DNA of 64,000 nt from Heracleum sosnowskyi (GCA_030848705.1 CM061240.1:121632998-121696997); one strand, 5' to 3'; shown: positions 11,101 through 22,758, counted from the stretch's first letter. Notes: generated by a model from the letters alone, not told the origin. A program made the numbers and translations.

Positions 11101-12530
11101 CAAAAATGTAGTGAAAGTCTTGCTTCCTGTATCGGGGCACGATCCAGATTCACTGGATAATTTTTTTGAATGATTTCTTCGACGATCGAACCGTACGGAT
11201 GTTAATAAACACTCGTTTTAGTGTTGGGAAAAAATAATCAAAAATAAAAAGGCTGGCTTGTAAGAGATTTTAACAAAAATGTAGTGAAAGTGTTGTTTCA
11301 CGTATCGGGGCACGATCCAGATTCACTGGATAATTTTTTTGAATGATTTCTTCGACGATCGAACCGTACGGATGTTAATAAACACTCGTTTTAGTGTTGG
11401 GAAAAAATAATCAAAAAATAAAAAGGCCGGCTTGTAAGAGATTTTAACAAAAATGTAGCGAAAGTGGTGCTTCCCGTATCGGGGCACGATCCAGATTCAC
11501 TGGATAATTTTTTTGAATGATTTCTTCGACGATCGAACCGTACGGATGTTAATAAACACTCGTTTTAGTGTTGGGAAAAAATAATCAAAAAAATAAAAAG
11601 GCCGGCTTGTAAGAGATTTTAACAAAAATGTAGCGAAAGTGGTGCTTCCTATATCGGGGCACGATCCAGATTCACTGGATAATTTTTTTGAATGATTTCG
11701 TCGACGATCGAACCGTACGGATGTTAATAAACACTCGTTTTAGTGTTGGGAAAAAATAATCAAAAAAATAAAAAGGCCGTCTTGTAAGAGATTTTAACAA
11801 AAATGTAGCGAAAGTGGTGCTTCCTATATCGGGGCACGATCCAGATTCACTGGATAATTTTTTTGAATGATTTCTTCGACAATCGAACCGTACAGATGTT
11901 AATAAACACTCGTTTTAGTGTTGGGAAAAAATAATCAAAAAATAAAAAGGCCGGCTTGTAAGAGATTTTAACAAAAATGTAGTGAAAGTCTTGCTTCCTG
12001 TATCGGGGCACGATCCAGATTCACTGGATAATTTTTTTGAATGATTTCTTCGACGATCGAACCGTACGGATGTTAATAAACACTCGTTTTAGTGTTGGGA
12101 AAAAATAATCAAAAAATAAAAAGGCCGGCTTGTAAGAGATTTTAACAAAAATGTAGTGAAAGTCTTGCTTCCTGTATCGGGGCACGATCCAGATTCACTG
12201 GATAATTTTTTTGAATGATTTCTTCGACGATCGAACCGTACGGATGTTAATAAACACTCGTTTTAGTGTTGGGAAAAAATAATCAAAAATAAAAAGGCCG
12301 GCTTGTAAGAGATTTTAACAAAAATGTAGTGAAAGTGTTGCTTCATGTATCGGGGCACGATCCAGATTCACTGGATAATTTTTTTGAATGATTTCTTCGA
12401 CGATCGAACCGTACGGATGTTAATAAACACTCGTTTTAGTGTTGGGAAAAAATAATCAAAAAATAAAAAGGCCAGCTTGTAAGAGATTTTAACAAAAAGG
12501 TAGTGAAAGTGTTGCTTCGTGTAATTTTTT
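8150..12530. repeat. 174-bp satellite array organised as a six-monomer higher-order repeat
   Basis: About 25 monomers of 173-175 bp follow each other, measured from GATGTTAATAAACACTCG at 8237, 8411, 8585, 8760, 8934, 9108 and 9281. Each contains GATCGAACCGTACGGATG and CCAGATTCACTGGATAA. Variant sites define six types in fixed order, and the type marked CTTCCCGTATCGG recurs at about 8340, 9384, 10429 and 11474, a period of 1044-1045 bp. Four copies of the six-mer follow each other. In the second and third copies the sixth monomer reads GTTGTTTCACGTATCGG, in the first and fourth GTTGCTTCATGTATCGG. The array is flanked by cargo on the left and subterminal repeats on the right. No ORF inside is credible. 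Confidence 0.95.
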
Positions 12531-12540
12531 TTTAATTTGT

Positions 12541-13138
12541 ACAGTGATTCAGACAACGGTTTTTACCCCAAAACAATTGTCTGATGTATGCTAAAATAAA
12601 CACAACACTAGCACAATACCGTTGTCTGAAGTCTCTTCAAACAATATTATTTTGTAAACCGTTGTCTGAGCCAACTCGTTTGCACAACACAATTAAAAAA
12701 ACACTTGTCTATTCAAATCAGACAAACAACGGTAATTGAAACATTGTCTCAAGTCTTTTCAAACAATATAATTTTGTAAACCGTTGTCTGGTCCAACTTG
12801 TTTGCACAACACAATTATAAACCGTTGTCTGAGCCAACTCGTTTGCACAACATAATTAAAAAAACATTTGTCTATTTAAATCAGACAAACAACGGTAATT
12901 AAAACATTGTCTGAAGTCTTTTCAGACAACAGCATAAAAAACACCATAAAAAAAACACTTGTCTGATTCAGTTTGTTAGACAACAGAATTAAATTGTCAA
13001 AACCCCGTTGTCTGAAGGCTGGATCAGACGATGGTTTTAAAAAAAACAAAAAAAACACTTGTCTGTTGATTTCGAACAACACTTTTTCCACTTTACGTTG
13101 TCTGATAAGTGTTGTCTGATACTGTTTTTTTTGTAGTG
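12541..13138. repeat. right subterminal repeats of CACTA-A
   Basis: Repeated CAGACAACGG, CCGTTGTCTG and CACTTGTCTG motifs run to the terminal TTTTTTGTAGTG. The order GTTGTCTGATAAGTG then GTCTG near the end is the same as in CACTA-B, showing common ancestry of the two ends. Confidence 0.8.
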
Positions 13139-13665
13139 ATTCAATTCTGATCAGTTCTGTATTTAGCCTTTTTGACCTTCTAAACGACGTTTTCTTGGAA
13201 AACTCAAAGGATGAAAGTTGTTGAGAACGAAAAGACTTTTCTGAAAAGATATGACTCATTAGAAGCGGACTTATAACGAATCGGGAATTGAATAAAATAT
13301 ATGCTGAATTTGAACAGAAATTTAAAAACTAGATCTGATTGTGTTTTGTGATTTTAAGAACAGTTCAGAGCTTACTCTGGAAAAACACTATGAAATAGAA
13401 GTTGTAGGAAATTGAAAGAGATTTCTGTAAAGTCCAGAATCAACGAATTCCGACTTACGATGAATTAACTACGAATTTTACAAGACTGTTGAATTGTATG
13501 TATAAAACCCTACGAATTTTGACAATAAAAACGAAGAAAGAGAATGTGATGTTTATATAAAGACTCGGAACCCTAATTCCAAACCTAGTATTTAAAATTT
13601 ACGGGATATTACAACCTACCCTCCTTAAAAAGAATTTGGTCCCCAAATTCACAACAATCCTATAC
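13139..13665 (-). repeat. remnant of a Ty3/gypsy chromovirus (Tekay-like) LTR and polypurine tract
   Basis: On the minus strand a purine-rich stretch (GGGGACCAAATTC, then TTTTTAAGGAGGGTAGG) is followed by TGTAATATCCCG, which opens an LTR at 13613 and runs leftward. This arrangement is characteristic of Del/Tekay chromoviruses. A TTTATATAAAC promoter-like element lies at about 13552. The LTR is cut at 13138 by CACTA-A, with its remainder possibly at 4060-4428. No coding part is left. Confidence 0.55.
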
Positions 13666-13687
13666 CCCAAAAAGTCGTGACACATAT

Positions 13688-13865
13688 TGTTGGAAACAGA
13701 TTTCTGTCGGGTCGGACTCCGAATGTCTCTTCGGGTTCACCTGCCAAAAGAGAAGAATTCGAGGGGTTTGGCCCTTCATTCACCTCACAATAAGTTAGAG
13801 GTTCCGGTAAGATTTTAATTGAACGTCCAAGTGTTTATGAGTAGAAAAAAGTATTAACCTCGTGA
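13688..13865 (-). repeat. truncated LTR relic related to the gypsy Tat-lineage LTR
   Basis: TGTTGGAAACAG, TTTCTGTCGGGT, AAAAGAGAAGAATTCGAGGG and AATAAGTTAGAGGTTCC match the first ~180 bases of the LTRs at 24069 and 55877, with many substitutions and small gaps. The rest of the LTR is missing. It is therefore an older copy of the same family. Confidence 0.75.
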
Positions 13866-14600
13866 TGAAAAAATACGCGTCCAACACTTTACCCCTTATT
13901 TCACAAAAGAATTCCGCTTAAACAAAAATTTTATTTTCTCCCTTAACAAAATTTCTTTCCCGCCCCCTTTTCCCCATTTCGGCCCCTTTTTCCTCCTTTC
14001 CTCAGACGCTCAACCCCATTTTTTATTTTTGTTTCACGAAACTTACATAATTTTCATGAATGTTTCGATATTTATCCCCAGCACTCTTTTCAGCATCCCA
14101 TTTCACAGTATTCATAGGATCCTCATGCATTTAAAAAAAATCATGCGTAAATCTTACTTAGTTATTTTAAAATTTATTTTAATGAGTTTAATTATTTAAA
14201 AAAATTTACCTATTTTAATAATATATCTACTATTTTTTTAAGAAATACAATTAATAAAATATTAAAATGTAAATAATAAAATAACAACTATTAAATATGA
14301 TCTAGGCACAAGTTTTAATTAACTAATTTTCTTAGAGGATGGATTTCAAGTTTTATCAAAGCATTAAAAAGAAATTATTAGAAAGCACACAATTGATATA
14401 CAAATGAATAGTCAATATTACATTGCATACAAACTATTCCAATCGTTGCAATACAAGATTAAACCATCATATAAAAAAGATGACAACCGAAATAACTCAA
14501 ACAGATCACAATTAAACATCATTTGAGTGCCAACGAAACACTTTTTATTGACGTGGCCTCAGTTAACGCACACATGGCATACATGAAGATGTTGAACAAA
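13866..14600. other. AT-rich intergenic DNA without a gene
   Basis: No credible ORF is visible. A pyrimidine-rich stretch near 13915-14020 (TCTCCCTTAACAAAATTTC, TTTTCCCCATTTCGG) resembles the complement of the leader-like segment of CACTA-A and may be a relic of one. Confidence 0.4.
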
Positions 14601-15190
14601 TTACTCGGGGAGATGATGAGTATCGATATCCTTGGTAAGACGAAGAACAAAGTCCAAATATGGCGTCGGATCCTTAACACTCTCGTCCACTTTCTCGTAG
14701 TCGAAGCTCCATGTCACTAAGCTATCTATACCTGATGTATCAACATGAACACTGATTACAAAAATCCTTGAAGTCCTTTAGAAGATCTCCTTCAACCACA
14801 TTAAAAGTCACTTGCTTCTCCTCTTCGTCTATCGCTTCCACCCTCGCCTTTGCTACCATATGCTTCCCGTCTGTATAATTACACATTTGTATACAGGATA
14901 CGTTTGCAAAATATGTTATTCAAATTAATCAGCAAAGCCTATATGTATATATATGTGTGAATAGTTCAAATATCAAACATTAACATATATTGGTGCTCAC
15001 CGATAAAATATTTCCAGATGACAACTGAGCCAACTTTTCCGAATTCTCCTTCATGAAGATCACAACCTTGAATATTTTCAGGGGTCATGGTGTGTAGATG
15101 GTGTGGTCTGGTACGGAAGATATCATGAAACACATCTCCAATACATGGATCTAATCTTCCATCTAGAAATTTGGATAGGAGTGAAGCATT
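14601..15190 (-). pseudogene. major latex protein (MLP/Bet v 1 family) pseudogene
   Basis: Two exons on the minus strand match MLP-like proteins, small ligand-binding proteins of the Bet v 1 fold. Exon 1 (to 15001) encodes DVFHDIFRTRPHHLHTMTP and GCDLHEGEFGKVGSVVIWKY; exon 2 (14870-14601) encodes DGKHMVAKARVEAIDEEEKQ, VTFNVVEGDLLKDFKDF and, in a shifted frame, DYEKVDESVKDPTPYLDFV. The intron (15000-14871) has GTGAGC and ATACAG ends at the place usual for MLP genes. One extra T in the run at 14762-14766 (A on the plus strand) shifts the frame, and the first ~25 residues including the start are missing or rearranged. After the frameshift the C-terminus ends normally (THHLPE, stop). Confidence 0.85.
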
Positions 15191-15829
15191 TCATCTAGAA
15201 ATGGCAGTTCTTTCGGCTTTAAGTAGATCTAATCTTCCATCGTGAAAGTTGGCATACAGATTCAAGGAATGTTATTACCATCACTGTGTTTTGATGGTAG
15301 TATCTAATATACGGCTTTGAAGAAAAGAACAAGTTATCTTGATTCTTCATCCCAAGGCAAATAATAGAAACGATGAGTCAATACACAATCTGAATGGTAT
15401 TATAATCAAATAAAAGGATTGGCACCTCATATTAATCAGCTGATACATTGTTAAACACAAGATTGCACCTGCAGTATATTATACAGGCTCTGACACTGGT
15501 TAATGCATTACACTTGCGCAACTTCTAGCCAGATCTGCGGTATAAAATTTACAACAAAACCCTTTTAATTACCCTACATATCTGGCTCAGGCATAGATAT
15601 TTACTGCAGCTATGCTTCAAAGATCCACTGGTTCAAAAGACCAACTACAGCCTCATTGCCGATGAAACTTCATTTTCTGATTTTTAATACAAAGATAACC
15701 TGCTAAACTATATACAGCATTGTAACTTAATGCATGCAACCGCCAACCTGAACCTATATAATAAAAGATTATAATCTGGCTATGATAATCGACGTATAGC
15801 TACCATATCTGATGTCGATTTGAAATTAT
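15191..15829. other. intergenic DNA upstream of the MLP pseudogene
   Basis: No gene is seen. AGATCTAATCTTCCATC occurs twice (about 15149 and 15225), marking a small duplication at the broken MLP start. The stretch 15733-15829 (CAACCGCCAACCTGAACC, GATAATCGACGTATAGCTAC) recurs at 61366-61480. Confidence 0.6.
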
Positions 15830-18800
15830 TTAGAAGCATATTCAAAGTCATTTACAATGGTGATGGGTGCATCAAGTAGACTGGTTGGGGATATAAATAT
15901 TAAATATTGGTTGTTGATGTATTTATCAATTTGTCCTCGAGTACATACATATATGCATGGCCTTCTGTCTGTGGCGGAGTCACAAAAATAGATCAGTGGG
16001 CTAAGTTGGAATTAGAAAAAAATTAAATGAAAAATTATTATAATTAAGAGTGAGTTTTATCCGTTCACATTGGGTTAACGGTGCAACCCACGGTTTTTTT
16101 TAAAATATTTATAATTATATTAATTTGTAAATTTTTAATATTTTTATATTATTAATTTCCATACTTTATTTATTAGGTTTTATAGCTTAATATACTATTT
16201 ATTTTATCTTGAGTTTTAAAAATAAGATTTGAACAATTTTAGAGCCCACACAAACTCACAAAATAATCTTTAATTTGACGATTGTTTAACAATTTTTTCC
16301 AATAAAAAATATCCAAAAACTGAAGAAAGTGAATTTTTTTTTGCATTAGTTCTATTCAACTAATTAGGAATAGAATTAAGATTAAAAAAAATCTACTCAA
16401 CTTATAATTATAGTATACACTAACATTTAAATAAACTTACTCAAATTAGAATTAAAGTTACAAATTTTTATATTGAGAATTCTACTCAACTTATAAAACC
16501 TACTCATTATTTGATTTAAATTATTAAAATATGTTTAATATTTTATTAACAATGATCTAAAGGTTCTCATTCATCTATTCACTACAAGAAAGTAAGGCTA
16601 ATTTCGACAAACCAAATTCGACAGAAACCAAATTCGACAGAATTCAGTCGAAATTATACACTGCGGCTAAATTCGACAGTTTTCGGTCGAAAATGTATTC
16701 TGTCGAAATCGATCTGTCGCATTTAGTAATAAATTCGACAGATTTTTTTTATGTTGTCGAATTCAGTACTAAATTCGACAGATTGTTTTATTGTGTCGAA
16801 TTTAGTAAAAGGTAAGAATTTTGCCGCTAATATTTTTGAATTTAGTAAAATGTGGGATATTTCCCGCCCAAAATTTTTCACATTATTCAAAACTATAGTC
16901 GACAGCGTTATGTCGAATTTAGTTCCAGCTCCTAAATTCGACCAAAAACGGTCGAATTTAGCCACGATCCAAAATTTTATGTAGTCCAAATGAAAATCCC
17001 CTAAAAAAGAGATGAAAAATAAATATAGTTGTACACATCATGAAAAATAAATAAAAATATAAGGATAAAATTTATTACATGTAAGAATTTAGTTGTACAA
17101 AAATTTTACATAATTTTTTTATATGATTAGATAATGTTGAACTTTCATTTTTTGATAATTTTAGAAAAATTAAATTAAATATCTAATTGGTTTTAAAAAA
17201 TACAAAAAAAAATGAAAGTATTTGGATGATATATTACATTCACTAAAAAAATTTGAATAAATAATAATGGGTAGAAAAAAAAAATTTATAATTCAGTACA
17301 TAAACGACATAGTTGAGTAGAATATGGGCGGTTTAGGGTTTAGATTTAGGGGTTAGCCTAGGGTTAGAGTTTTAAGTTTATTTAAAAATTGTTTTGAGTA
17401 ATCCAACCGTACGGATGTGAAGATTATCAAAAGAATATAGTGTGTGCAAAAAAATAGTTAATTCAAATATTTATATCTTAAACATTTTAACAAATATATA
17501 TATATATATCACTTACACTAAATTCGACCAACTAGGGCTTTTGGTCGAATTTAAGCTTTAGTTCTACTGATATCGGTCGAATTTAGCTAAATTCAACAGA
17601 TTTCAGTCGAATTTAGCTAAATTCAACCGATTTCAGTCGAATTTACCCATGTTTTATTTTTGACCAGATTTAGCCAAATTACACCGAATTCTGTCGAATT
17701 TAACTTCTAGTTTTGGTGGGAATTTTGCCGCCAAAATTTTTGAATTTAGTCAAAACTATATTCGACAGTGTTGTGTCGAATTTAGTACCAGCTCTTAAAT
17801 TTGACCAAAAACGGTCGAATTTAGTACCAGCTCCTAAATTCAACTGATTTCTGTCGAATTTACCCGTGTTTTATTTTCGACCATATTTGGTTGAATTTAG
17901 TAAAATTCAGAATAAGTTAATTTTCTCTTGCCACGTGTCACGCTGGTAGTGGTTGAAAAACAAGCACATGGATTGCTCTTTTACATTGAATCTAAACCAT
18001 CCATTTCTTCCCTAAAATATTTCATCCTAACCATTAATTTAATTACACTCATCTCTTTCTCTTTTATATATTTCATTCATTCATATTTTCTCATAAACAT
18101 TCAATTACTCCTACTCCATTTTTCTTCTCTAACAAACATACTTATCAATTTATATACATAAACACTAACACATGTTTCATATATTTTAAGCACTATATAT
18201 ATACATAATTCATATTAGCACATCCATTAATTACATTTCTAGCATCCGACGAGTTCACCCCAATCAATTCCGGCAAGTTCACCCCCATTCAATTCCGGCG
18301 AGTTGTTTGTAGTATGCTTCTTAAAAGCGAAACAACACAAGTCATTATAATTATACACACACCAAGTTAAGTTTTTTTTTATATTTTCTTTACATTTGGA
18401 TATTATTTGGGTAGAGTAATTTTATAGTGTTTGAGTTTTAATGTGTTTCAAAAGAAGTAGAAATTATTGTATTTTTAGTTCAACATTATTGATTTATATT
18501 ATTTTTGGATTAGTACAAAAAATGACTATTGTATCCATTATTGTTTAATGTAATTACCTTCTTGATATACAAACACTAGTATACAAATACTAGTGAAAAA
18601 TCGCAAAAAATTGGATAAATTATTGAGCAGCAGATTCTGCTGCTTATTTTTTAAAAACTGGTGTTCATTAAATTCGACCGAATATTGTCGAATTTAATAT
18701 GTAATTTGGACTGTGTTCCGTCGCATTTAGCATACTAATTTCGACCATATTTTGTCGAATTTAATGCACTAAGGGCGCCAAAATTTGAAAATTTAAATTT

Positions 18801-20280
18801 TTTAGCGGAATTTGAAAATTTCAAAATTTTGAAATATTCGGCTAAATTCGACAGAATTTAGTCTGTCGAATTTACATAAATTCGACAGAATTTGCTAAAT
18901 TCGACGCGAGCATTTTCGACAAACACATTTTCTGTCGAATTTAGTTAAATTCGACAAAATTCCGTCGAATTTAGTTAAATTCGACAGAATTTTTCTTGTC
19001 GAATTTAGCCGTTTTTCTTGTAGTGATTTTAAAATCAACTATCGTTATTGATTTTGCGGTACAGGACCAAAGTTTTGGATAAAATCTCCTTACGATTATT
19101 ATATATAAGAATATAATAATGAAAAGATATTTACATATAATATATTTGGGATATTAAGATATTACTTTTATTTATATTATTGAGAATAAAAGATTTATTT
19201 ATGAATGTTTGATGTGACTCAATTTAAACTATTTTTGTGTTGTTTGTAATATAGAGCAACTAGACTACTTGTTTAGAAGCATATTCAAAGTCATTTACAA
19301 TGGTGATGGGTGCATCAAGTAGACTGGTTGGGGATATAAATATTAAATATTGGTTGTTGATGTATTTATTAATTTGTCCTCGAGTACATACATATATGCA
19401 TGGCCTTCTGTCTGTGGCGGAGTCACAAAAATAGATCAGTGGGCTAAGTTGGAATTACAAAAAAATTAAATGAAAAATTATTATAATTAAGAGTGAGTTT
19501 TATCCGTTCACATTGGTTAACGGTGCAATACACGGTTTTTTTTAAAATATTTATAATTATATTAATTTGTAAATTTTTAATATTTTTATATTATTAATTT
19601 TCATACTTTATTTATTAGGTTTTATAGCTTAATATACTATTTAGTTTATCTTGAGTTTTAAAAATCGGATTTGAACAATTTTACACCCCACACAAACTCA
19701 CAAAATAATCTTTAATTTGATGATGGTTTAACAATTTTTTCCAATAATAAATATCCAGAAACCGAAGAAAGAATAACGTGAAGAATTTTTCGCATTAGTT
19801 CTTGTTCAAAAAACAAGAACTAATATTCAACTTAGGAATAGACTTAAGATTAAAAAAAATCTACCCAACTTATAATTATAGTATACACCAACATTTAAAT
19901 AAACTTACTCAACTTAAAATTAAAATTACGAATTTTTATATTGAGAATTCTACTCAACTTATAAAACCTACTCATTATTTAATTTATATTATTAAAATAT
20001 TTTTAATATTTTATTAACAATGATCTAAAGTTCTCATTCATCTATTTTAAAATCAACTATGCTTATTGATTTGGCCATACATGACCAAAATTTTGGATAA
20101 AATCTCGTTACGATTATTATATATAATAATATAATAATGAAAATATATTTACATATAATATATTTGGGATATTAAGATATTACTTTAATTTATATTATTG
20201 AGAATTAAAAATTTACTTAGTGTTTGATGTGACTCAATTTAAACCATTTTTGTGTTGTTCCTAATTTAGAGCAAGTAGGG
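15830..20280. repeat. head-to-tail duplication of a ~1-kb unit, first copy split by CACTA-C
   Basis: Copy 1 is 15830-16579 plus 19026-19262; copy 2 is 19270-20280. Both begin TTTAGAAGCATATTCAAAGT, continue through CTCGAGTACATACATATATG and ATTTTAAAATCAACTAT, and end near GTGTTGTT..AATTTAGAGCAA. Only copy 1 carries the CACTA insertion. Both contain, near their right end, ATATTTACATATAATATATT, which also lies in the TRIM LTRs at 21.4-22.7 kb. The AT-rich unit has no credible ORF. Confidence 0.88.
16580..19025. mobile_element. CACTA-C: short non-autonomous CACTA element (2446 bp)
   Basis: It starts CACTACAAGAAAG and ends TTTCTTGTAGTG with target duplication ATT (16577-16579 and 19026-19028). TAAATTCGACAG and CTGTCGAATTTAG motifs recur densely through both halves, a subterminal repeat set different from CACTA-A/B and CACTA-1. 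No transposase is present; the ORFs seen are by-products of the inverted repeats. AATCCAACCGTACGGATG at 17400-17417 resembles the conserved core of the 174-bp satellite. The middle contains a CT-rich tract (18045-18150). Confidence 0.92.
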
Positions 20281-21360
20281 TTCAACGCCCAGGATTAAGG
20301 GCTCACCTTTCTTCTATTTCGCTAATAAGATAAAAAAGATGGATTTTTTTATGATTTTTATCTTAACTAAATTAACTAGTGAAGAAGGAACAATTTGTTT
20401 GTAAACAACTAATGAAACATGTTGGAAAGCATGTAGATCCACCCTAAACCCATGACACAATTCCAAAATTCTTATGATATGTACATATAGAGAACTTGCC
20501 ATGACCACATTGAAACTATTAGGATAATCCCATGGACCACATAGAAAGGCTAACACAAATTACACACTAATACATTAATCTCATGACGAGGTAGAAAGAT
20601 TAACTGAAGATATGAATCACAAAAACATATTTGGATGACCATATACCATATATAGTTAATTCAAGAATCTCCATAAATATTGACGTATATATAAGCACAA
20701 TCAAGAACACATCTCAGAATATCAAAACTATATAATTGTCATAAAGTCTAGGGCTTCAAAACAGCCATCCAACAATAAATATCTATCCAATCATAATTAT
20801 TATAAAAGTTATAAGGTTCACGAGGAAATTAGAATACGATACAAAGTATAGAGAACGAAGAATTATCCCTATGTTGATGATGTTGAGTCTCTAAACATAA
20901 TTTTCTTCCTCTCCTCATCTTGGCTTCTCCTCGTCAATGGCTATGGCTACACATATCTATTATGTCTAATAATAATGTCCTAATTACAAAAGTATTATTT
21001 TTATTGTTTCAAGGAATACATTGCTTTCCAAAACTGAAAAGGTTTTAATGGTCAAAATTCGTAGTTAAATTTTATGTGCTGTTTCGACTGCTTCAGTTGG
21101 ACTTTGAGATCTGGACCACTCTAGAATGAAATAAAATATTATTATCTTCGAGTGGGCTATTGAATCACCGAAATCCGATGTCTAGAACTAATGTCTTGCG
21201 CGTGCAGCCCAGTTAATTCGAATTTTCTTCTAATTTAGCTCAAATGCTTTTCAATTTAGAATTCCTTGCTTCCTACAATAAAATATTAAAATCTAATTAA
21301 TAAAGATCCAATTAAATGCAAAATATTATTAAAATGGGAATAAAAATCATCTAAAATATA
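20281..21360. other. AT-rich intergenic DNA, no gene seen
   Basis: No conserved coding segment is visible on either strand; the open frames are short and low-complexity. The first TRIM LTR fades in near 21361. Confidence 0.5.
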
Positions 21361-21940
21361 TGTAAATATATATTCTATCAGTGTTTGGAGTTACTTGATA
21401 TGTCTTGTGCTCCAAGTAAATCTTTTTATATTAAGTATTGATTTGATGAATGAACGAATTATAACCTTGAGAATATATTTATCATGGTATCAAGAGCCTA
21501 GGTTATCCCCGCAAGAGTGTGCGGGTGTGAGAAAAATTAAACCTACTAGAGTTGGTAGGTGCGATTATAATTAACATTACGAGAGTTCGTGGTGTGTGAA
21601 GAATCCCGCAAGAGTTTGTGGGTGTGAGAAAAATAACACTAAGAGAGTTTTTGGTGTGAATGAAAAACTTGCAAGAGTTCATGGGTGAAAAAAAATCAAA
21701 AAAATATGATAAAAGATATTGTCTCAAACCAACGACGACAAAAAGAGAAATTGTGACAAGAATCATGAACGGATGAAAGATACGTGTTTGGAACAAAGAT
21801 ACGTGTAAGACAAGAATAAAGATATTAATCACAACAAGAAAGATGATTCATATGGGTCTATTGATAGGAATGAAGACGATTATTCAATTTTTTTTTAATT
21901 TTGGCAAACTCTCGATAAAGTATCGTGAGTTTCAGGGGGA

Positions 21941-22150
21941 TGTTAACGTATTATTATTATTATGAAAAGATATTTACATATAATATATTTGGGATATTAA
22001 GATATTATCTTTATTAAATTATTGAGAATATGGAATTTTCTTATGGGTGCTTCGAGTTACCTGGTATGTCTTGTGCTCCCATTTAATCATTTTGTATCTA
22101 AGTATTGATTTGATAAATGAATGAATTATACCTTGAGAGCATATTTATCA
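21941..22150 (+). repeat. TRIM LTR2 (shared central LTR)
   Basis: It starts TGTTAACGTATTATT after the polypurine tract and ends ATATTTATCA before the primer-binding-like TGGTACGAGG. It aligns with the end of LTR1 and all of LTR3. Confidence 0.75.
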
Positions 22151-22541
22151 TGGTACGAGGAACCTAGGTTATCCCCGCAAGAGTTTGCGGGTGTTAGAAA
22201 AATCAAACATACTAGAGTTGGTAGGTGCGATAATAATTTACACTACGAGAGTTCGTGGTGTGTGAAAAATCCCGCACGAGTATGTGGGTGAAAAAAAATC
22301 AAAAAAATATGACTGAAGATATCGTCTCAAACCAACAACGACAAAAAGAGGAATTCTGACAAGAATCGTGAAGCGATAAAAGATACGCGTTAGGAACAAA
22401 GATATGAGGAAGATGAGAATTAAGATATTGATCACAACGAGTAAGATGATTCACATGGGTAACTGATTGGAATGTAGCCGATTATTCATTTTTTTAAAAT
22501 TTTGGCAAACTCTCGATAAAGTATGGTGAGTTTGAGGGAGA

Positions 22542-22758
22542 TGTTAACGTATTATTATTTTTAATTGATATTTACATATAATATATATTTGGGATATTAA
22601 AATATTGATTTTATTTATATTATTGAGAATAGGAAATTTTCTTATCGGTGCCTGGAGTTAAGTGGTATGTCTTGTGCTGCAAGTTAATCTTTTTGTATTT
22701 AAGTATATATTGATTTGCTCAATGAATGAATTATAACATTGAGAGCATATTTATTTCA
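22542..22758 (+). repeat. TRIM LTR3
   Basis: It starts TGTTAACGTATTATT and ends near CATATTTATTTCA. It matches LTR2 with scattered substitutions and a short extension before the end. Confidence 0.7.

Larger units (their letters stand above)
4432..13138. mobile_element. CACTA-A: non-autonomous CACTA (En/Spm) transposon, 8.7 kb
   Basis: The element begins CACTACAAGGA and ends TTGTAGTG, and is flanked by a 3-bp target duplication ATT (4429-4431 and 13139-13141), the signature of CACTA transposons. Both ends carry many inverted and direct copies of CAGACAACGG/CCGTTGTCTG, as expected for subterminal transposase-binding repeats. No transposase is present. The interior holds a cluster of captured plant exons on the minus strand (about 5.3-7.7 kb), a purine-rich segment, and a large 174-bp satellite array. 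It is related to CACTA-B at 37661-45434 by its ends, subterminal repeats and satellite. Confidence 0.93.
21361..22758 (+). mobile_element. tandem TRIM-like retroelement: three LTRs, two internal domains
   Basis: LTR1 (5' part degraded) ends at 21484 and is followed at once by TGGTATCAAGAGCC, a primer-binding site of the initiator-methionine-tRNA type. The first internal domain ends with the purine tract TTTCAGGGGGA before LTR2 at 21941. LTR2 is followed by a decayed site (TGGTACGAGGAACC) and a second internal domain ending in TTTGAGGGAGA before LTR3 at 22542. Internal domains of ~456 and ~391 bp hold no gag or pol. Small LTRs, tiny interior and shared LTRs are features of TRIM elements, which need enzymes from other elements. 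The minus-strand ORFs here are chance frames. Confidence 0.75.

Noticed and set aside
8150..12530. Regular repeats resembling a CRISPR array
   Set aside because: The repeat is 174 bp, continuous and without unique spacers, in plant DNA; it is a satellite.
12368..13259. Minus-strand ORFs of 62 and 127 aa
   Set aside because: They lie in satellite and subterminal repeats and cross the CACTA-A boundary; composition is not protein-like.
16723..16989. ORFs of 88 aa (minus) and 77 aa (plus) in CACTA-C
   Set aside because: Overlapping frames on both strands created by TAAATTCGAC inverted repeats.
22151..22164. tRNA-like or functional primer site at the second TRIM unit
   Set aside because: TGGTACGAGGAACC differs from the first unit's site at several positions, so it is a decayed copy.
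21503..22435. Minus-strand ORFs in the TRIM
   Set aside because: They overlap internal domains and LTRs and repeat each other because the element is duplicated; no family match.
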